A program made the translations under genes and the position numbers. This document shows positions 24,144-32,963 of a DNA stretch of 34,733 bases, piece after piece (the first letter of the stretch is position 1; every line of letters begins with the position of its first letter). The notes under the pieces were generated by a model, which worked only from the letters and a program-made list of their open reading frames with translations, searched no databases and was not told the origin of the DNA. Source of the stretch: Chloroflexota bacterium (lineage in GTDB: Bacteria > Chloroflexota > Anaerolineae > Anaerolineales > Anaerolineaceae). The stretch is taken from positions 1 to 34,733 of the forward strand of contig JAKPNN010000038.1 in NCBI GenBank assembly GCA_029548365.1. Reading direction: 5' to 3'.

Positions 24144-25754
24144 TCACGCCTCTGACAGTAAGAAATCACCACCCTGCAGCAATCCTTCAGAGATCGCTTT
24201 TAACGTCGGTGACTGTTCGGGCAACAAATCCTGCGGGCTAAAGTCCTTCAAGCGCACAAAGCCAGGCCAGATGCCATCCGGCTCTAAAAAGTAGTCAAAG
24301 GGCAGGGATGTGCGGAATAGTTGAAAATAGAGAAAGCGCCTGGCATTGAGCCGATGCGCTTCTGGCACACTGACCTTTTCTGAGGTTAAAAATTCCTCCA
24401 ACTGAGCTACATATTCAGCCTGGGTTTGAGGAAAGAAAACCGTATCCAGTTGAGTGAACCGGGCTTTGCCGGCGCACAGCACCGGCGAACCCATGATCGC
24501 AGCCTCCATGCCGATGGTGGAATTATAGATCATGACAAATTTTGCTCTCTGGATCATTTCATAGGAGCTGAAGTACTCATCCGGCTTCACAAAGACCACA
24601 TTTGGCAAGCTGTCAACGCCCCGCTCCTGTACCCATTCCGCCACACTTTCCTGGCTGGCTTTGCCGGGCCGCGATTCATCCGGATGGGCCCGGATGACAA
24701 ATAATGTCTGCGGATGGGCCTTGATGACCTTCAGAACCTTATCCAACCAGGAAAACATATCCCTGAAAATCACATTCGCGTGAGGTTGGCTGGTGTCAAA
24801 GATCACATTAGTAAAGATTGGAACCACCTGTGTAAAAGATTCCATCCGTTTGACCAGGGTCTCATCCAGGCGGGTCATCTCCGGCCAAAATTGGACACCG
24901 GCCATACTGAAATCGCCTTTAAAGCGCTTGGAGAGATACTCATCCAGTTCTGCTTCTTGTGCAGGAGTTAGTTGAAAACCTTGCGGGATGTCAACATCGT
25001 AAGCTGTCGCCTCACCTTCGGTAAAGAAAACCGAGAAGGGGCGCATACCCACCTCATGTGAATACACCGGCACGCCACGTTGTCGCGCCACCCAGCGGGC
25101 AGAAGCCTCCGGGAATAGCATGCCGTTAAACACAACCACTGCCTGCGGCGATTCTGTGATCACCTGCCAGTCGAATTGCAGAGCCACTTTATAAGCAGAA
25201 AGAATGAAATAACGGTAAAGAACACGGGTAGGTTCGTCATCGATCAGATGGTGACGGCGTAATACCCAGCGCATGGAAGGCACGCACAGGTCGCCCAGGG
25301 GGAAGTCCTCATACCGAAAATGGCGTAATTTATCCAGGTTTGTATTTTGTAATTGTTTAGCCAGTTCCTCACTGGATGTGGTAATTAACCTGCTGACCTT
25401 CGATTGGTGATAGATGATTTTCGATTGCGTCACACACGAATGGCATGGCGGTAGTTGATAAACATCGGTTCGATCTGTTCCCTGGACACACCGAGGCATC
25501 CCCTGATAACAAACAAAATTAATCACCCGCACCCCTTGCATACGCAAGGACCAGCCGGTCAGCATGGCAAAGGCAGCATTCAAGCTTAAACCGCTGATAC
25601 GGGTTGATGCATTAAACGAAAGAATGGTCTTCGTTTCATCGGGCTTCGGGGCTGCCTTAGCCACCTGAGTTGCCATCTGACGGATATCCTGATTGATCTT
25701 CCGTCGTAAAAAGCGGTCAGCCAGGAATTCTTGAGACTGCTGAAAAAATGTCAT
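24144..25754 (-). CDS. Capsule/surface polysaccharide biosynthesis protein, GT-B-like
   Basis: A 536-residue protein with a two-domain GT-B outline. The N-terminal half has a Cys-bearing region (FVCYQGMPRCVQG and PPCHSC) typical of surface-carbohydrate proteins of this kind, and VFNGMLFPEASARWVARQRG. The C-terminal half carries FVIRAHPDE and YNSTIGMEAAIMGSPVLCAG, the phosphosugar/nucleotide motifs of capsule-polysaccharide (Kdo-transferase-like) families. It lacks membrane segments and probably works on the cytoplasmic membrane face. The start is uncertain: ATG at 25754 is chosen over GTG at 25766, neither having a strong binding site. It lies 16 bp after neuB. Confidence 0.75.
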   Translation of the reverse strand: MTFFQQSQEFLADRFLRRKINQDIRQMATQVAKAAPKPDETKTILSFNASTRISGLSLNAAFAMLTGWSLRMQGVRVINFVCYQGMPRCVQGTDRTDVYQLPPCHSCVTQSKIIYHQSKVSRLITTSSEELAKQLQNTNLDKLRHFRYEDFPLGDLCVPSMRWVLRRHHLIDDEPTRVLYRYFILSAYKVALQFDWQVITESPQAVVVFNGMLFPEASARWVARQRGVPVYSHEVGMRPFSVFFTEGEATAYDVDIPQGFQLTPAQEAELDEYLSKRFKGDFSMAGVQFWPEMTRLDETLVKRMESFTQVVPIFTNVIFDTSQPHANVIFRDMFSWLDKVLKVIKAHPQTLFVIRAHPDESRPGKASQESVAEWVQERGVDSLPNVVFVKPDEYFSSYEMIQRAKFVMIYNSTIGMEAAIMGSPVLCAGKARFTQLDTVFFPQTQAEYVAQLEEFLTSEKVSVPEAHRLNARRFLYFQLFRTSLPFDYFLEPDGIWPGFVRLKDFSPQDLLPEQSPTLKAISEGLLQGGDFLLSEA

Positions 25755-25770
25755 ACAGAAACTCACATCT

Positions 25771-26646
25771 CTAAGTGCTGTATTTCCTCAGCTTTTTAAG
25801 GATCGATTGTTCGCTGTCGTACACATGCTTTACGCCATCTCCCAGGGCTTTTTCCGTCACCCGGATGTATTTGACCAGTGTACGCATCCCCTGCGGCTCA
25901 ACCGAAGCTGCCTGGTCTGTGCCCCACATCGCCCGGTCGAGAGTCACATGGCGTTCTACCAGGCAGGCGCCCAAACCTACGGCAATGGCTGATGTTACCA
26001 GCCCCACCTCGTGCCCTGAATACCCGATTGGGCAATCAAACGCTTCCTGCAGGGTTTGAATCATCTTCAAATTCAACTCATCCGGCGGGCAGGGATAGCT
26101 GCTGGTGGTATGGCAGATGAGCAGTTTGTCCAGGCCCAACACATCGACCGCTGCTTGAATCTCTTCCATAGTGGACATACCGGTCGATAGGATAGCTGGT
26201 TTCCCGGTATCTTTAACAGCCCGCAGCAGTTCATGGTCCGTCAGCAAAGCTGAAGGGATTTTGTGCGCCGGGGGGTTATAGGCATCAATGAAGGCCAGGG
26301 ATTCAAGATCCCACGAGCTGGCTAACCAATCCATACCTAATGACTTGCAATAAGCATCAATCTCATCAAATTCATCCCGCTCAAATTCCACCTTGTAGCG
26401 GTAATCTAAATAAGTGATATAGCCCCAGGGGGTGTCGCGCATCTGGTCTTTCTGATGATCAGGGACGCACACCGCTGGCGTGCGTTTCTGGAATTTCACC
26501 GCATCAACGCCGGCATCAGCCGCCGCTTTGATCAATTCCCTGGCAATTTCAACCCGGCCGTTATGGTTGATGCCAATTTCTGCTATGATATAGGTGGGGT
26601 GACCATCGCCTACCAGCCTGGTTCCAATTCGAATCTCTCTGTTCAT
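25771..26646 (-). CDS. neuB: N-acetylneuraminate synthase family protein lacking the SAF domain
   Basis: A 291-residue NeuB-type TIM barrel that condenses phosphoenolpyruvate with a hexosamine or hexose to give a nonulosonic acid. YIIAEIGINHNG, DAVKFQKR, ILSTGMSTMEEI, CHTTSSYP and IGYSGHEVG are family motifs. ERHVTLDRAMWGTDQAAS replaces the common DHxFSLEP pattern with TDQAASVEP. Family members usually have ~340 residues with a C-terminal antifreeze-like SAF domain that closes the active site. Here the protein ends straight after the barrel, so the domain is absent and no separate SAF gene was noticed nearby. The start has GGAG five nt upstream. The radical SAM gene is 10 bp upstream. Confidence 0.88.
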   Translation of the reverse strand: MNREIRIGTRLVGDGHPTYIIAEIGINHNGRVEIARELIKAAADAGVDAVKFQKRTPAVCVPDHQKDQMRDTPWGYITYLDYRYKVEFERDEFDEIDAYCKSLGMDWLASSWDLESLAFIDAYNPPAHKIPSALLTDHELLRAVKDTGKPAILSTGMSTMEEIQAAVDVLGLDKLLICHTTSSYPCPPDELNLKMIQTLQEAFDCPIGYSGHEVGLVTSAIAVGLGACLVERHVTLDRAMWGTDQAASVEPQGMRTLVKYIRVTEKALGDGVKHVYDSEQSILKKLRKYST

Positions 26647-26656
26647 ATATGCTCCC

Positions 26657-27730
26657 TTAAACCTGATTACGATCGGAGAGGAAACTGCCGATCAATTGCA
26701 TATCACATTGTTCAGTACACTTGATCCCCGGCGTCAGGTCAAAATGATCCATGCGGAATTGCCTGTACTTCTCGCCATTCCAGATGTCATATAACGATTC
26801 AACTCCCGCATCACCCAGGATGATCTCATTATTAAAATCTTCCACACATTCCGTACATTCGCCGTTTGACTTAACAGTCATTGAAGACCATGGGAACTGG
26901 CAGAATTCAATCCAGTGTATGGATTGAGTCTGCTGTTTGTTGTCCTCATACCATTGCTGGTCCTGGCTCTTCAGGTACACATACACATCACAGCCATCGA
27001 AAGCTTCCTGCAAGCGCTCGAATTCATCCTGCTGCCAGGGTTTATTCAAGTTGATCATTGTGATAACAATCTCGGTCTGGAAATTTCGCTGGGCTTTATA
27101 ATCCAGCAATTTTAAGATGTTTCGGTAAGATTCAGTGAAATTAGAAGCCTGACCGCGCACTTCCTTATGACGCAGGTCGTCCACGCTCTCAATCGAATAT
27201 TTGATATAACCCAATCCGTTTTCAAAGGTCTCCAGGGTGCGTTCCATGTTGATATTAGCCGGGTTGCAGGAAAAGTAAGATTCCAATCCTCTTTCCGTCA
27301 TCCACTGCACGTACTGGGGCATGTTTTTATCCAGCAACGGATCGCCATAGCCATGCAGGACGATCACCCGTGGAATCACGTATAAAAAGAAGTGATTCTC
27401 GCTCATATCATCCTTATCAATGCCATAGTTGTGCTTGACAAAGGCTTCCCATTGCGCCAATTGTTCCGGAGTAAAGGGCTTTAGCTGATCGATGACGCGC
27501 TTAAACAGCTCGGGCGTCATGGTTTCGATCGGGCGAGTCATCATGGTGGTGCGGGGGCACATCTCACAGCGCATATTGCAGGCATTGGTGGTTTCAATAT
27601 TGTAAACCACCGGTTCAGGGTTGCGAAAGGATTCAAACGTTTCCAGCAGGGTTTCACGCGGCATCCTTTCTCCGCCCATTAACCGATACTTAAGGTCATA
27701 TACTTTCATATAAAAATCAATATCAATCAT
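26657..27730 (-). CDS. Radical SAM protein with SPASM-like C-terminus
   Basis: A 357-residue radical SAM enzyme. Cys51, Cys55 and Cys58 in ACNMRCEMCP bind the [4Fe-4S] that cleaves S-adenosylmethionine. The C-terminal part has further Cys (EFCQFPWSSM, GECTECVED and a final KCTEQC), suggesting auxiliary cluster(s) as in SPASM or twitch domains. A Gly-rich HGYGDPLLD matches the conserved second strand. The start has GGAG five nt upstream. It sits between neuB and the NeuA-HAD gene, so it probably modifies the sugar, a precursor or a partner protein. The reaction cannot be predicted. Confidence 0.87.
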   Translation of the reverse strand: MIDIDFYMKVYDLKYRLMGGERMPRETLLETFESFRNPEPVVYNIETTNACNMRCEMCPRTTMMTRPIETMTPELFKRVIDQLKPFTPEQLAQWEAFVKHNYGIDKDDMSENHFFLYVIPRVIVLHGYGDPLLDKNMPQYVQWMTERGLESYFSCNPANINMERTLETFENGLGYIKYSIESVDDLRHKEVRGQASNFTESYRNILKLLDYKAQRNFQTEIVITMINLNKPWQQDEFERLQEAFDGCDVYVYLKSQDQQWYEDNKQQTQSIHWIEFCQFPWSSMTVKSNGECTECVEDFNNEIILGDAGVESLYDIWNGEKYRQFRMDHFDLTPGIKCTEQCDMQLIGSFLSDRNQV

Positions 27731-27770
27731 TTATGCTCCAATACATAAAACTCAAACAATCGGGTTCACG

Positions 27771-29018
27771 TCAAAAAGGCCTGACACCCAGATGATCCAT
27801 GATCAAATCGCACAACTCCCTCACAGCGCCCTTTCCACCGGGCGCGGAAAGTACCCGATCAGCCTTCCTGAGCACCGCAGGATGCGCGTCGACAGGCACA
27901 GCCGTAAAAGCCACCTCGGGAAATACCGGCAGATCATTAATATCATTGCCCATAAACACAACCTGTGAGTGGTTGAGCTTTTTATCGGCGATGATGTCAC
28001 GAATGGCGCTGACTTTATCCTGCACAGCTTGCAGCACCGGCAATTTCAACTTTTTGCAGCGCGCGGCCACTACTGGATTGGTCTCTTTGGAAAGCACCAT
28101 CACTTCAATGCCCGTCAGCCTGCGCAGGATTTCAAGTCCCAGGCTGTCCGAGCGATTGGAAGCCACCATTTCCTTGCCATCTTCATTGACCCACACCCGG
28201 TTGTCGGTTAACACGCCGTCAAAATCAAGCACGATCAATTGAATATCTTCAGGCAAATGCCGGCGCTGATTGGCAGGGTCGACCATTGTCAGTTCGCGGG
28301 TATTGTTCAACACGAGCTGTTCAGCCGTAGGCCAGTCGGAGGGTATGTCAATGTCAACGGTATAGCGTGGGTCTATCATCAATGGCAGGATTGTATTGCC
28401 GGTCATCGAGTGCTTTTGAAGCACGGTCTTTGCCCGCAATGCATCGATATGCCCGGTCTGCCAGTACACATCTGGCAGGGCTTGCCGCGGGGCGTTGTAG
28501 GCTTCAGGAATGCCCTCAACGCCCAGTAAGGGAATCATTTTCGGTGTTTCGCCATCAAGCGTCCACATCTTGAAAGGGTTCTGCCCGGCGGGGACAACGC
28601 CGCGCACACTGTCCGCCCGGGGGTGTTCCAGCAGCAGACGGATCGCCTGGTCAACACAGTCCAGGGGTCGGATTGGCGAGGTCGGTCGCAGCCACACCAC
28701 GATCTCCGGGTGATAACCCTCATGTTCAGCCAGCCAATCCAGGCAGTGCTGCGCAACCGGTAAATCCAGGGTGTCATCCCGAGAAAACGGTTCAGGGCGC
28801 AAAAAAGGCGTTTCTGCGCCGTAGTGACGCGCCACCTCGGCGATCTTCTCATCGTCAGTAGAGACAATCACCCGGGTGACCAGCTCGGATTGCAAGCCAG
28901 CAATAATACTATACGCAATTAACGGAAAGCCAGCAAAATCCTTGATGTTTTTCCCCGGGATGCCCTTAGAGCCGCCGCGCGCCGGGATGATTGCCAGTAT
29001 ATCAGGTTCCATTACCAT
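27771..29018 (-). CDS. CMP-nonulosonate synthetase fused to a KdsC-like HAD phosphatase
   Basis: A 415-residue two-domain protein. Residues ~5-240 form a NeuA-type cytidylyltransferase (IIPARGGSKGIPGKN at 10-24, WLRPTSPIR and VDIDIPSDW). Residues ~258-415 form a HAD domain close to KdsC: nucleophile Asp265 and Asp267 in VLDFDGVLTD, then Lys335 and GNDINDLP (358-364), so catalysis seems possible. The layout resembles animal CMAS. The HAD part could remove phosphate from a nonulosonate 9-phosphate before CMP activation, which would imply a phosphorylated product of NeuB; that is inference. GGAGGG eight nt before 29018 decides the start. The gene overlaps the upstream SDR by 7 bp. Confidence 0.9.
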   Translation of the reverse strand: MVMEPDILAIIPARGGSKGIPGKNIKDFAGFPLIAYSIIAGLQSELVTRVIVSTDDEKIAEVARHYGAETPFLRPEPFSRDDTLDLPVAQHCLDWLAEHEGYHPEIVVWLRPTSPIRPLDCVDQAIRLLLEHPRADSVRGVVPAGQNPFKMWTLDGETPKMIPLLGVEGIPEAYNAPRQALPDVYWQTGHIDALRAKTVLQKHSMTGNTILPLMIDPRYTVDIDIPSDWPTAEQLVLNNTRELTMVDPANQRRHLPEDIQLIVLDFDGVLTDNRVWVNEDGKEMVASNRSDSLGLEILRRLTGIEVMVLSKETNPVVAARCKKLKLPVLQAVQDKVSAIRDIIADKKLNHSQVVFMGNDINDLPVFPEVAFTAVPVDAHPAVLRKADRVLSAPGGKGAVRELCDLIMDHLGVRPF

Positions 29019-29833
29019 GCAGTATACCCTCCATCTACGATCAAATTAGCGCCGGTCATGTAACTTGATGCATCAGATGCCAAAAACAAGATGGCTCCAT
29101 TGATCTCATCGATGTCTGCCATGCGTCCTAAGATTGCTTTCGCAGAATAACGGCTCGAAAAATCATCATCATGCCCATTAAAGATGCCGCCTGGCGTCAG
29201 GGCATTAACACGAATGCCTGTACCCGCATAATAAGCTGCCAGGTAACGTGTCAATCCAAGTATCCCGGCTTTGGTGACCGGGTAATCAACGGGTTTGAAC
29301 TGCTGGTGCCCGTCCACCTGGGGGTAAATGCTCTGGTCTGCGCCTGCCAACCCATAAATTGACGAGATGTTGATGATCACACCCGAACCCTGCTGCAGCA
29401 TGCTCTTCACGGCTGCCTGGCAACTTAGAAAAACACCGGTTAAATTGACCTCCAGGGATTTCTGCCAGGCCTCGAGGGCATAATTTTCAAACGCGTTAGC
29501 CGATTGATCACCCAGGTGCTGCGGGTCAAATTTCGGATCGAGGGCAGCACAGTTGACCAGCACATCCAGCCGCTCATATTCTGAGAGGGTATGTTCAACC
29601 ATGCCTGCAACCGAACCAGGATCGGTTACGTTGACCTTTATCGCAATCGCCGGGATTTGGTTGGCGCGTAATTCTCGGGCATGTTCGGAGGCTGCACCGA
29701 AATCGATATCTGCAATGACAACCCGCGCCCCCGCTTCACCCAACGTGCGCGTAAATTGCCGGCCCAGCAAACCAACACCTCCCGTTACCAGCACCGAACG
29801 TCCTTCTAATGAAAACTTATCAAAGATCGTCAA
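29012..29833 (-). CDS. SDR oxidoreductase similar to PtmA-type flagellin-glycan proteins
   Basis: A 273-residue SDR with VTGGVGLLGRQF as the nucleotide motif, VNCAA, NISSIYGLAG with the catalytic Ser, and YPVTKAG as the Tyr-x3-Lys pair. The sequence ends MTGANLIVDGGYTAW. The IYGLAGADQSIYP stretch and the ending are as I remember for PtmA-like proteins of legionaminic-acid flagellin loci; this is recollection, not a search. TTG at 29833 is the start, with AAGGA seven nt upstream. The only stop before the next gene overlaps it. The role in nonulosonate or amino-sugar supply is inferred. Confidence 0.87.
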   Translation of the reverse strand: MTIFDKFSLEGRSVLVTGGVGLLGRQFTRTLGEAGARVVIADIDFGAASEHARELRANQIPAIAIKVNVTDPGSVAGMVEHTLSEYERLDVLVNCAALDPKFDPQHLGDQSANAFENYALEAWQKSLEVNLTGVFLSCQAAVKSMLQQGSGVIINISSIYGLAGADQSIYPQVDGHQQFKPVDYPVTKAGILGLTRYLAAYYAGTGIRVNALTPGGIFNGHDDDFSSRYSAKAILGRMADIDEINGAILFLASDASSYMTGANLIVDGGYTAW

Positions 29834-29872
29834 ATTACATTCCTTGTTCTGACTGACAAATCATCGATGGGT

Positions 29873-29878
29873 ATTATA
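29873..29878 (-). promoter_or_regulatory. -10 element before the PtmA-like SDR
   Basis: TATAAT within GGTATAATACC on the minus strand, 40 bp before the TTG start. The same 11-mer flanks the array 2 promoter. It may start a shorter transcript of the downstream genes. Confidence 0.45.
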
Positions 29879-29959
29879 CCTTCGGGTTAGTAATTGGCGA
29901 CTGCAGCGCAAACTGTGCAGCCTTTTCTTGGTTCATTCCTTTTTACAGTAATGAATTGG

Positions 29960-30955
29960 CTATTGAAACAAATCAAGCGTCTCACCCAGCGCGGCTGCTT
30001 GATGGACAGCCGTGGTGAGGTCTAAAGACCTGATCCCATCCGCCAGGCTGCACCGAGATGCTTCCTGCCCGCTTATCAGCGCCAGAAAATGGCTCATCTC
30101 TGCCAGAAACAAATCGTTCCGTTCAAAATCCGCCGGTGGCTGAATATCGTCCCAGCCTCCCTCATTAACATAATAAACCCGGGCTGCCCCGCTGGTGTTA
30201 TCCCAGTGGATTAAGCCTGCAGTGCCGCTGATCTCCAACCAGTGCGTCGGTGGCTGCTGAAAAAAGTCCAGATGAACCGAGCCGATCACGCCGTTCTCAA
30301 AGCGCAGGGTGATCTCAGCCAGGTCTTCCACGTCGATCTCAAGGTCAGAGACCCGATCAGTGACGGCAAACACCGACCGCACTTCGCCAAACAACCAGCG
30401 CAGGTAATCCAGCGGGTGACAGAGCGTGTTGATCACACCACCTCCCAGGTCGGCTCTGGCTGCATATCCCTGGCGGTAGTCCTCCCAGGGATGCCAGCCT
30501 GGCAGATACTCGCCCCAATGAGCGCGGAAATGGAGCGGGCGCCCAATGCCACCGGCATCCAGAATCGTCTTCACCCGTTCCAATACCGGATGAAAACGGA
30601 ATTGAAACCCGACCAGGGTTTTGATCTTAGCGGCGTCTGCCAGGGATTGCAGCCTTTCAACCTCCAACCCCAGTTGAGGTGCGACGGGCTTTTCAATCAA
30701 CAGATGGCACCCAGCCTGCGCGGCTGGGATAGCCACATCCAAATGCAGCGCAGTCGGGTTGGCTACAATCACAGCATCAGGATGATGCGCCAGGGCTGCT
30801 TTGAGGTCCGTCTCAACCGGAAACGGTGCCAGTTCATCCTCTGGCAGCGTGCTGCGGTGCGTGCGGTACAGCAGAATATCCTGTTCACCCAGGGAAACCA
30901 GGTTGCGCAGGTGTCGCCTGCCAATTGAGCCCAAACCTGCAATTAAGAATTTCAT
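29960..30955 (-). CDS. Gfo/Idh/MocA-family oxidoreductase
   Basis: A 331-residue NAD(P)-dependent sugar dehydrogenase-like protein. GLGSIGRRHLRNL at the N-terminus is the Rossmann motif, LLIEKPVAPQ contains the catalytic-region EKP lysine, and GGGVINTLCHPLDYLRWLFG supplies the conserved His. The C-terminal alpha/beta domain is complete. GGAAG lies just before the ATG. It is located after a 126-bp gap that carries the internal -10. Members in glycan loci oxidise or reduce nucleotide sugars or myo-inositol; the substrate here is unknown. Confidence 0.9.
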   Translation of the reverse strand: MKFLIAGLGSIGRRHLRNLVSLGEQDILLYRTHRSTLPEDELAPFPVETDLKAALAHHPDAVIVANPTALHLDVAIPAAQAGCHLLIEKPVAPQLGLEVERLQSLADAAKIKTLVGFQFRFHPVLERVKTILDAGGIGRPLHFRAHWGEYLPGWHPWEDYRQGYAARADLGGGVINTLCHPLDYLRWLFGEVRSVFAVTDRVSDLEIDVEDLAEITLRFENGVIGSVHLDFFQQPPTHWLEISGTAGLIHWDNTSGAARVYYVNEGGWDDIQPPADFERNDLFLAEMSHFLALISGQEASRCSLADGIRSLDLTTAVHQAAALGETLDLFQ

Positions 30956-31001
30956 ATTTGCTTCCCAGTTTAAAACATAAATCTTGTTGATCGCAGCCGG
31001 G

Positions 31002-31997
31002 TCAATTCAGCCAGTGGTAAAACCGATTGACAATTTTCTGTAGAGCATAACGGATCAAGCGTACATCAGCCAGGCGCTGCATCAAACCCCTGGTTCGGGG
31101 TTTTACAACCTGCACTGCCGAAGAGAGTCCCGTCTGCGCAGCCAGCGCCGCCATCTCCTCAGAAAGGGCATTCCCCATCAAGCGCATGGTTTGCTGGCGA
31201 GTACAAAGCCGCAGATACCCCTTGGCATCCATCAAATCATCCATCTCCACCATGCGCCCCATCACGTGTTCACCCCAGCCTGTGGGCAGCATCTCCGCCA
31301 GGACTTCCTGCAGCACAGTCTTGGGGCACACCATCTGGAAGTGATGTGCAGAAACCCAGGCTTCAAGCCCATCATAAGCAACGATGATGTCCTCAATCCC
31401 GTCCACTTCAGCCTGGTAGACCTCCCAGGTGCGACCGCTGTTTTCGATATACTCTTCCTCCCATTTGTGGGGCATTAGCAAACCGCGCTGAACGATCAAG
31501 CCGGATTTTTCGACAAAATTTACGGTGCTTGACGAGCTCATTGCCACACGCTGCCGAATATAAAAACCCGTCACCGCGCCCACATTAGGAAAGGTATCGA
31601 TGATTTTCAGGTGTTCGCCCAGCCAACCAGGCAGGTGAAAGACATCATCATCCGTATACGCTACGATCTCTCCAGGGGCTATGTCCACAATCATCCGCAG
31701 AGCGTTCGGCTTGCCAACATTCTGTTTGGAAAGCAGCAGGTAATCGATGGCGCCCTGTTCGTACAAGGATTGAAGATATGCCACCATTTCAGGGCAACTA
31801 CCGTTATCAAAAACAAGCAGGTCATAAGACTCGTGAGTATTCGCCAGTATGCTTTCAATGGTCGCCCGGGTTACATCCAGGCGGTGTTGAAAATAACCCG
31901 CCTGGTATGGCGCATAAACCAGCACCGCTACTGTCGTGCGCGCCGGTGAAAAATCAAGGGTTTTTCCGCGGGAAGGATTAATGCCAATACGAGCCAT
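31002..31997 (-). CDS. GT-A glycosyltransferase (family-2-like)
   Basis: A 331-residue enzyme. VAVLVYAPYQAGYFQHRLDV begins the nucleotide domain after a ~20-residue basic extension, LLVFDNGSCPE and SKQNVGKPNALRM follow, and the metal site is EIVAYTDDDVFHLPGW. EDIIVAYDGLEAWVSAHHF and GWGEHVMGRMVEMDD lie on the acceptor side. No membrane segment. The C-terminus is basic and helical and may bind the membrane surface. It is 28 bp downstream of the GT-like gene at 32025. Confidence 0.87.
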   Translation of the reverse strand: MARIGINPSRGKTLDFSPARTTVAVLVYAPYQAGYFQHRLDVTRATIESILANTHESYDLLVFDNGSCPEMVAYLQSLYEQGAIDYLLLSKQNVGKPNALRMIVDIAPGEIVAYTDDDVFHLPGWLGEHLKIIDTFPNVGAVTGFYIRQRVAMSSSSTVNFVEKSGLIVQRGLLMPHKWEEEYIENSGRTWEVYQAEVDGIEDIIVAYDGLEAWVSAHHFQMVCPKTVLQEVLAEMLPTGWGEHVMGRMVEMDDLMDAKGYLRLCTRQQTMRLMGNALSEEMAALAAQTGLSSAVQVVKPRTRGLMQRLADVRLIRYALQKIVNRFYHWLN

Positions 31998-32024
31998 TGA
32001 TTACTCTCTGTTCATTGATCATCT

Positions 32025-32960
32025 TCAGTTCGCATTACGATTTTTAAGTTTCTCTGCCAACCACCCCCGCACCTCACCGTAGGCTTTTACCGGGTGAAAC
32101 AGCGCAAAGAATAACCAGCCCAAAAAGCGCGAATGCAACCGGATAAGGGGGAAAATCTCCACTTCACGCCAGAAACCGCTCCAACCCAGGCGTTTTCGTT
32201 GCAACCTATCTGCGTTCAGCACATGTGTGACATCATGAAGCGTGAAAATTGTGCGCCGCCCACCTCCCAGCCGCACATTGACGCCGGTCTCCGGTTGGTA
32301 ATAATGTTTCAGCCCGCCCGGCAGGTGGCGATAATCATGGTTCTGATGCACAATGGTCACCACCTCTGAAAGGTCAATCACCGGCCAACCCTTCCAACGC
32401 GCCCGGTAAATCATCCAGTTGTCCCATCCCGCTCTACCAACCGCAAAATCCGGGATGTCTTGAAAGCACGCCCGGGGGAACACAAAATAATCGCTGCCAG
32501 TTGGTCGGTGCAAAACACCCTCTTCGCGGATGCCCGCCAGCAATGCCTGGTCCCAGCCTTCCGAAAAATCCATGGGTGCATCAATATCCATATCCCAGCG
32601 CTGACCCACAGCCAAAAAGTGTTCTTTTGCGCCTGAAAGTCGCCGAACCGCACCCAGTAAGTCCGGCAAGAAGAGAATGTCGGCATTGGCATAGACCAGG
32701 AAAGGGGTTTCACTCACCCCGCGCGCGAGGGCAAAAATCGAACTGATCAGCGGTGTTCCTAACTCGTTGCAGCGCACATTCGAGAGATGCAGCAGCCCCA
32801 ATTCCTGGCAGTACTCCGCAATCCCGGGCTCATCTCCGATCACAACCACCTCGACCTCATCGCCCAGCGCCTGCCAATTTCGCAGCATATTGCCCTGAAT
32901 CATCCGGATATGCGGGTCAGTGAAGGGTTTGGGGGCGGTAAACAGGGTTAACAGTGGCAT
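32025..32960 (-). CDS. Putative GT-A-like glycosyltransferase
   Basis: A 311-residue protein with a GT-A-like plan. The N-terminal LTLFTAPKPFTDPHIRMIQG is followed by VVVIGDEPG and then FLVYANADILFLPDLL, where NADI is a DXD-type metal site. GSDYFVFPR and GRAGWDNWMIYRAR resemble the substrate region of such transferases. The C-terminus (GWLFFALFHPVKAYGEVR) is amphipathic and may touch the membrane. The family is less clear than for its neighbours. It lies 3 bp after the methyltransferase gene. Confidence 0.72.
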   Translation of the reverse strand: MPLLTLFTAPKPFTDPHIRMIQGNMLRNWQALGDEVEVVVIGDEPGIAEYCQELGLLHLSNVRCNELGTPLISSIFALARGVSETPFLVYANADILFLPDLLGAVRRLSGAKEHFLAVGQRWDMDIDAPMDFSEGWDQALLAGIREEGVLHRPTGSDYFVFPRACFQDIPDFAVGRAGWDNWMIYRARWKGWPVIDLSEVVTIVHQNHDYRHLPGGLKHYYQPETGVNVRLGGGRRTIFTLHDVTHVLNADRLQRKRLGWSGFWREVEIFPLIRLHSRFLGWLFFALFHPVKAYGEVRGWLAEKLKNRNAN

Positions 32961-32963
32961 CGT

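Noticed and set aside
23969-24172. N-terminal extension of the stand-alone cytidylyltransferase
   Set aside because: It has no resemblance to the family, covers a -10 element, and the internal ATG has a good binding site.
30242-30928. A 228-codon ORF antisense to the Gfo/Idh-type gene
   Set aside because: Shadow of a well supported gene with intact motifs on the other strand.
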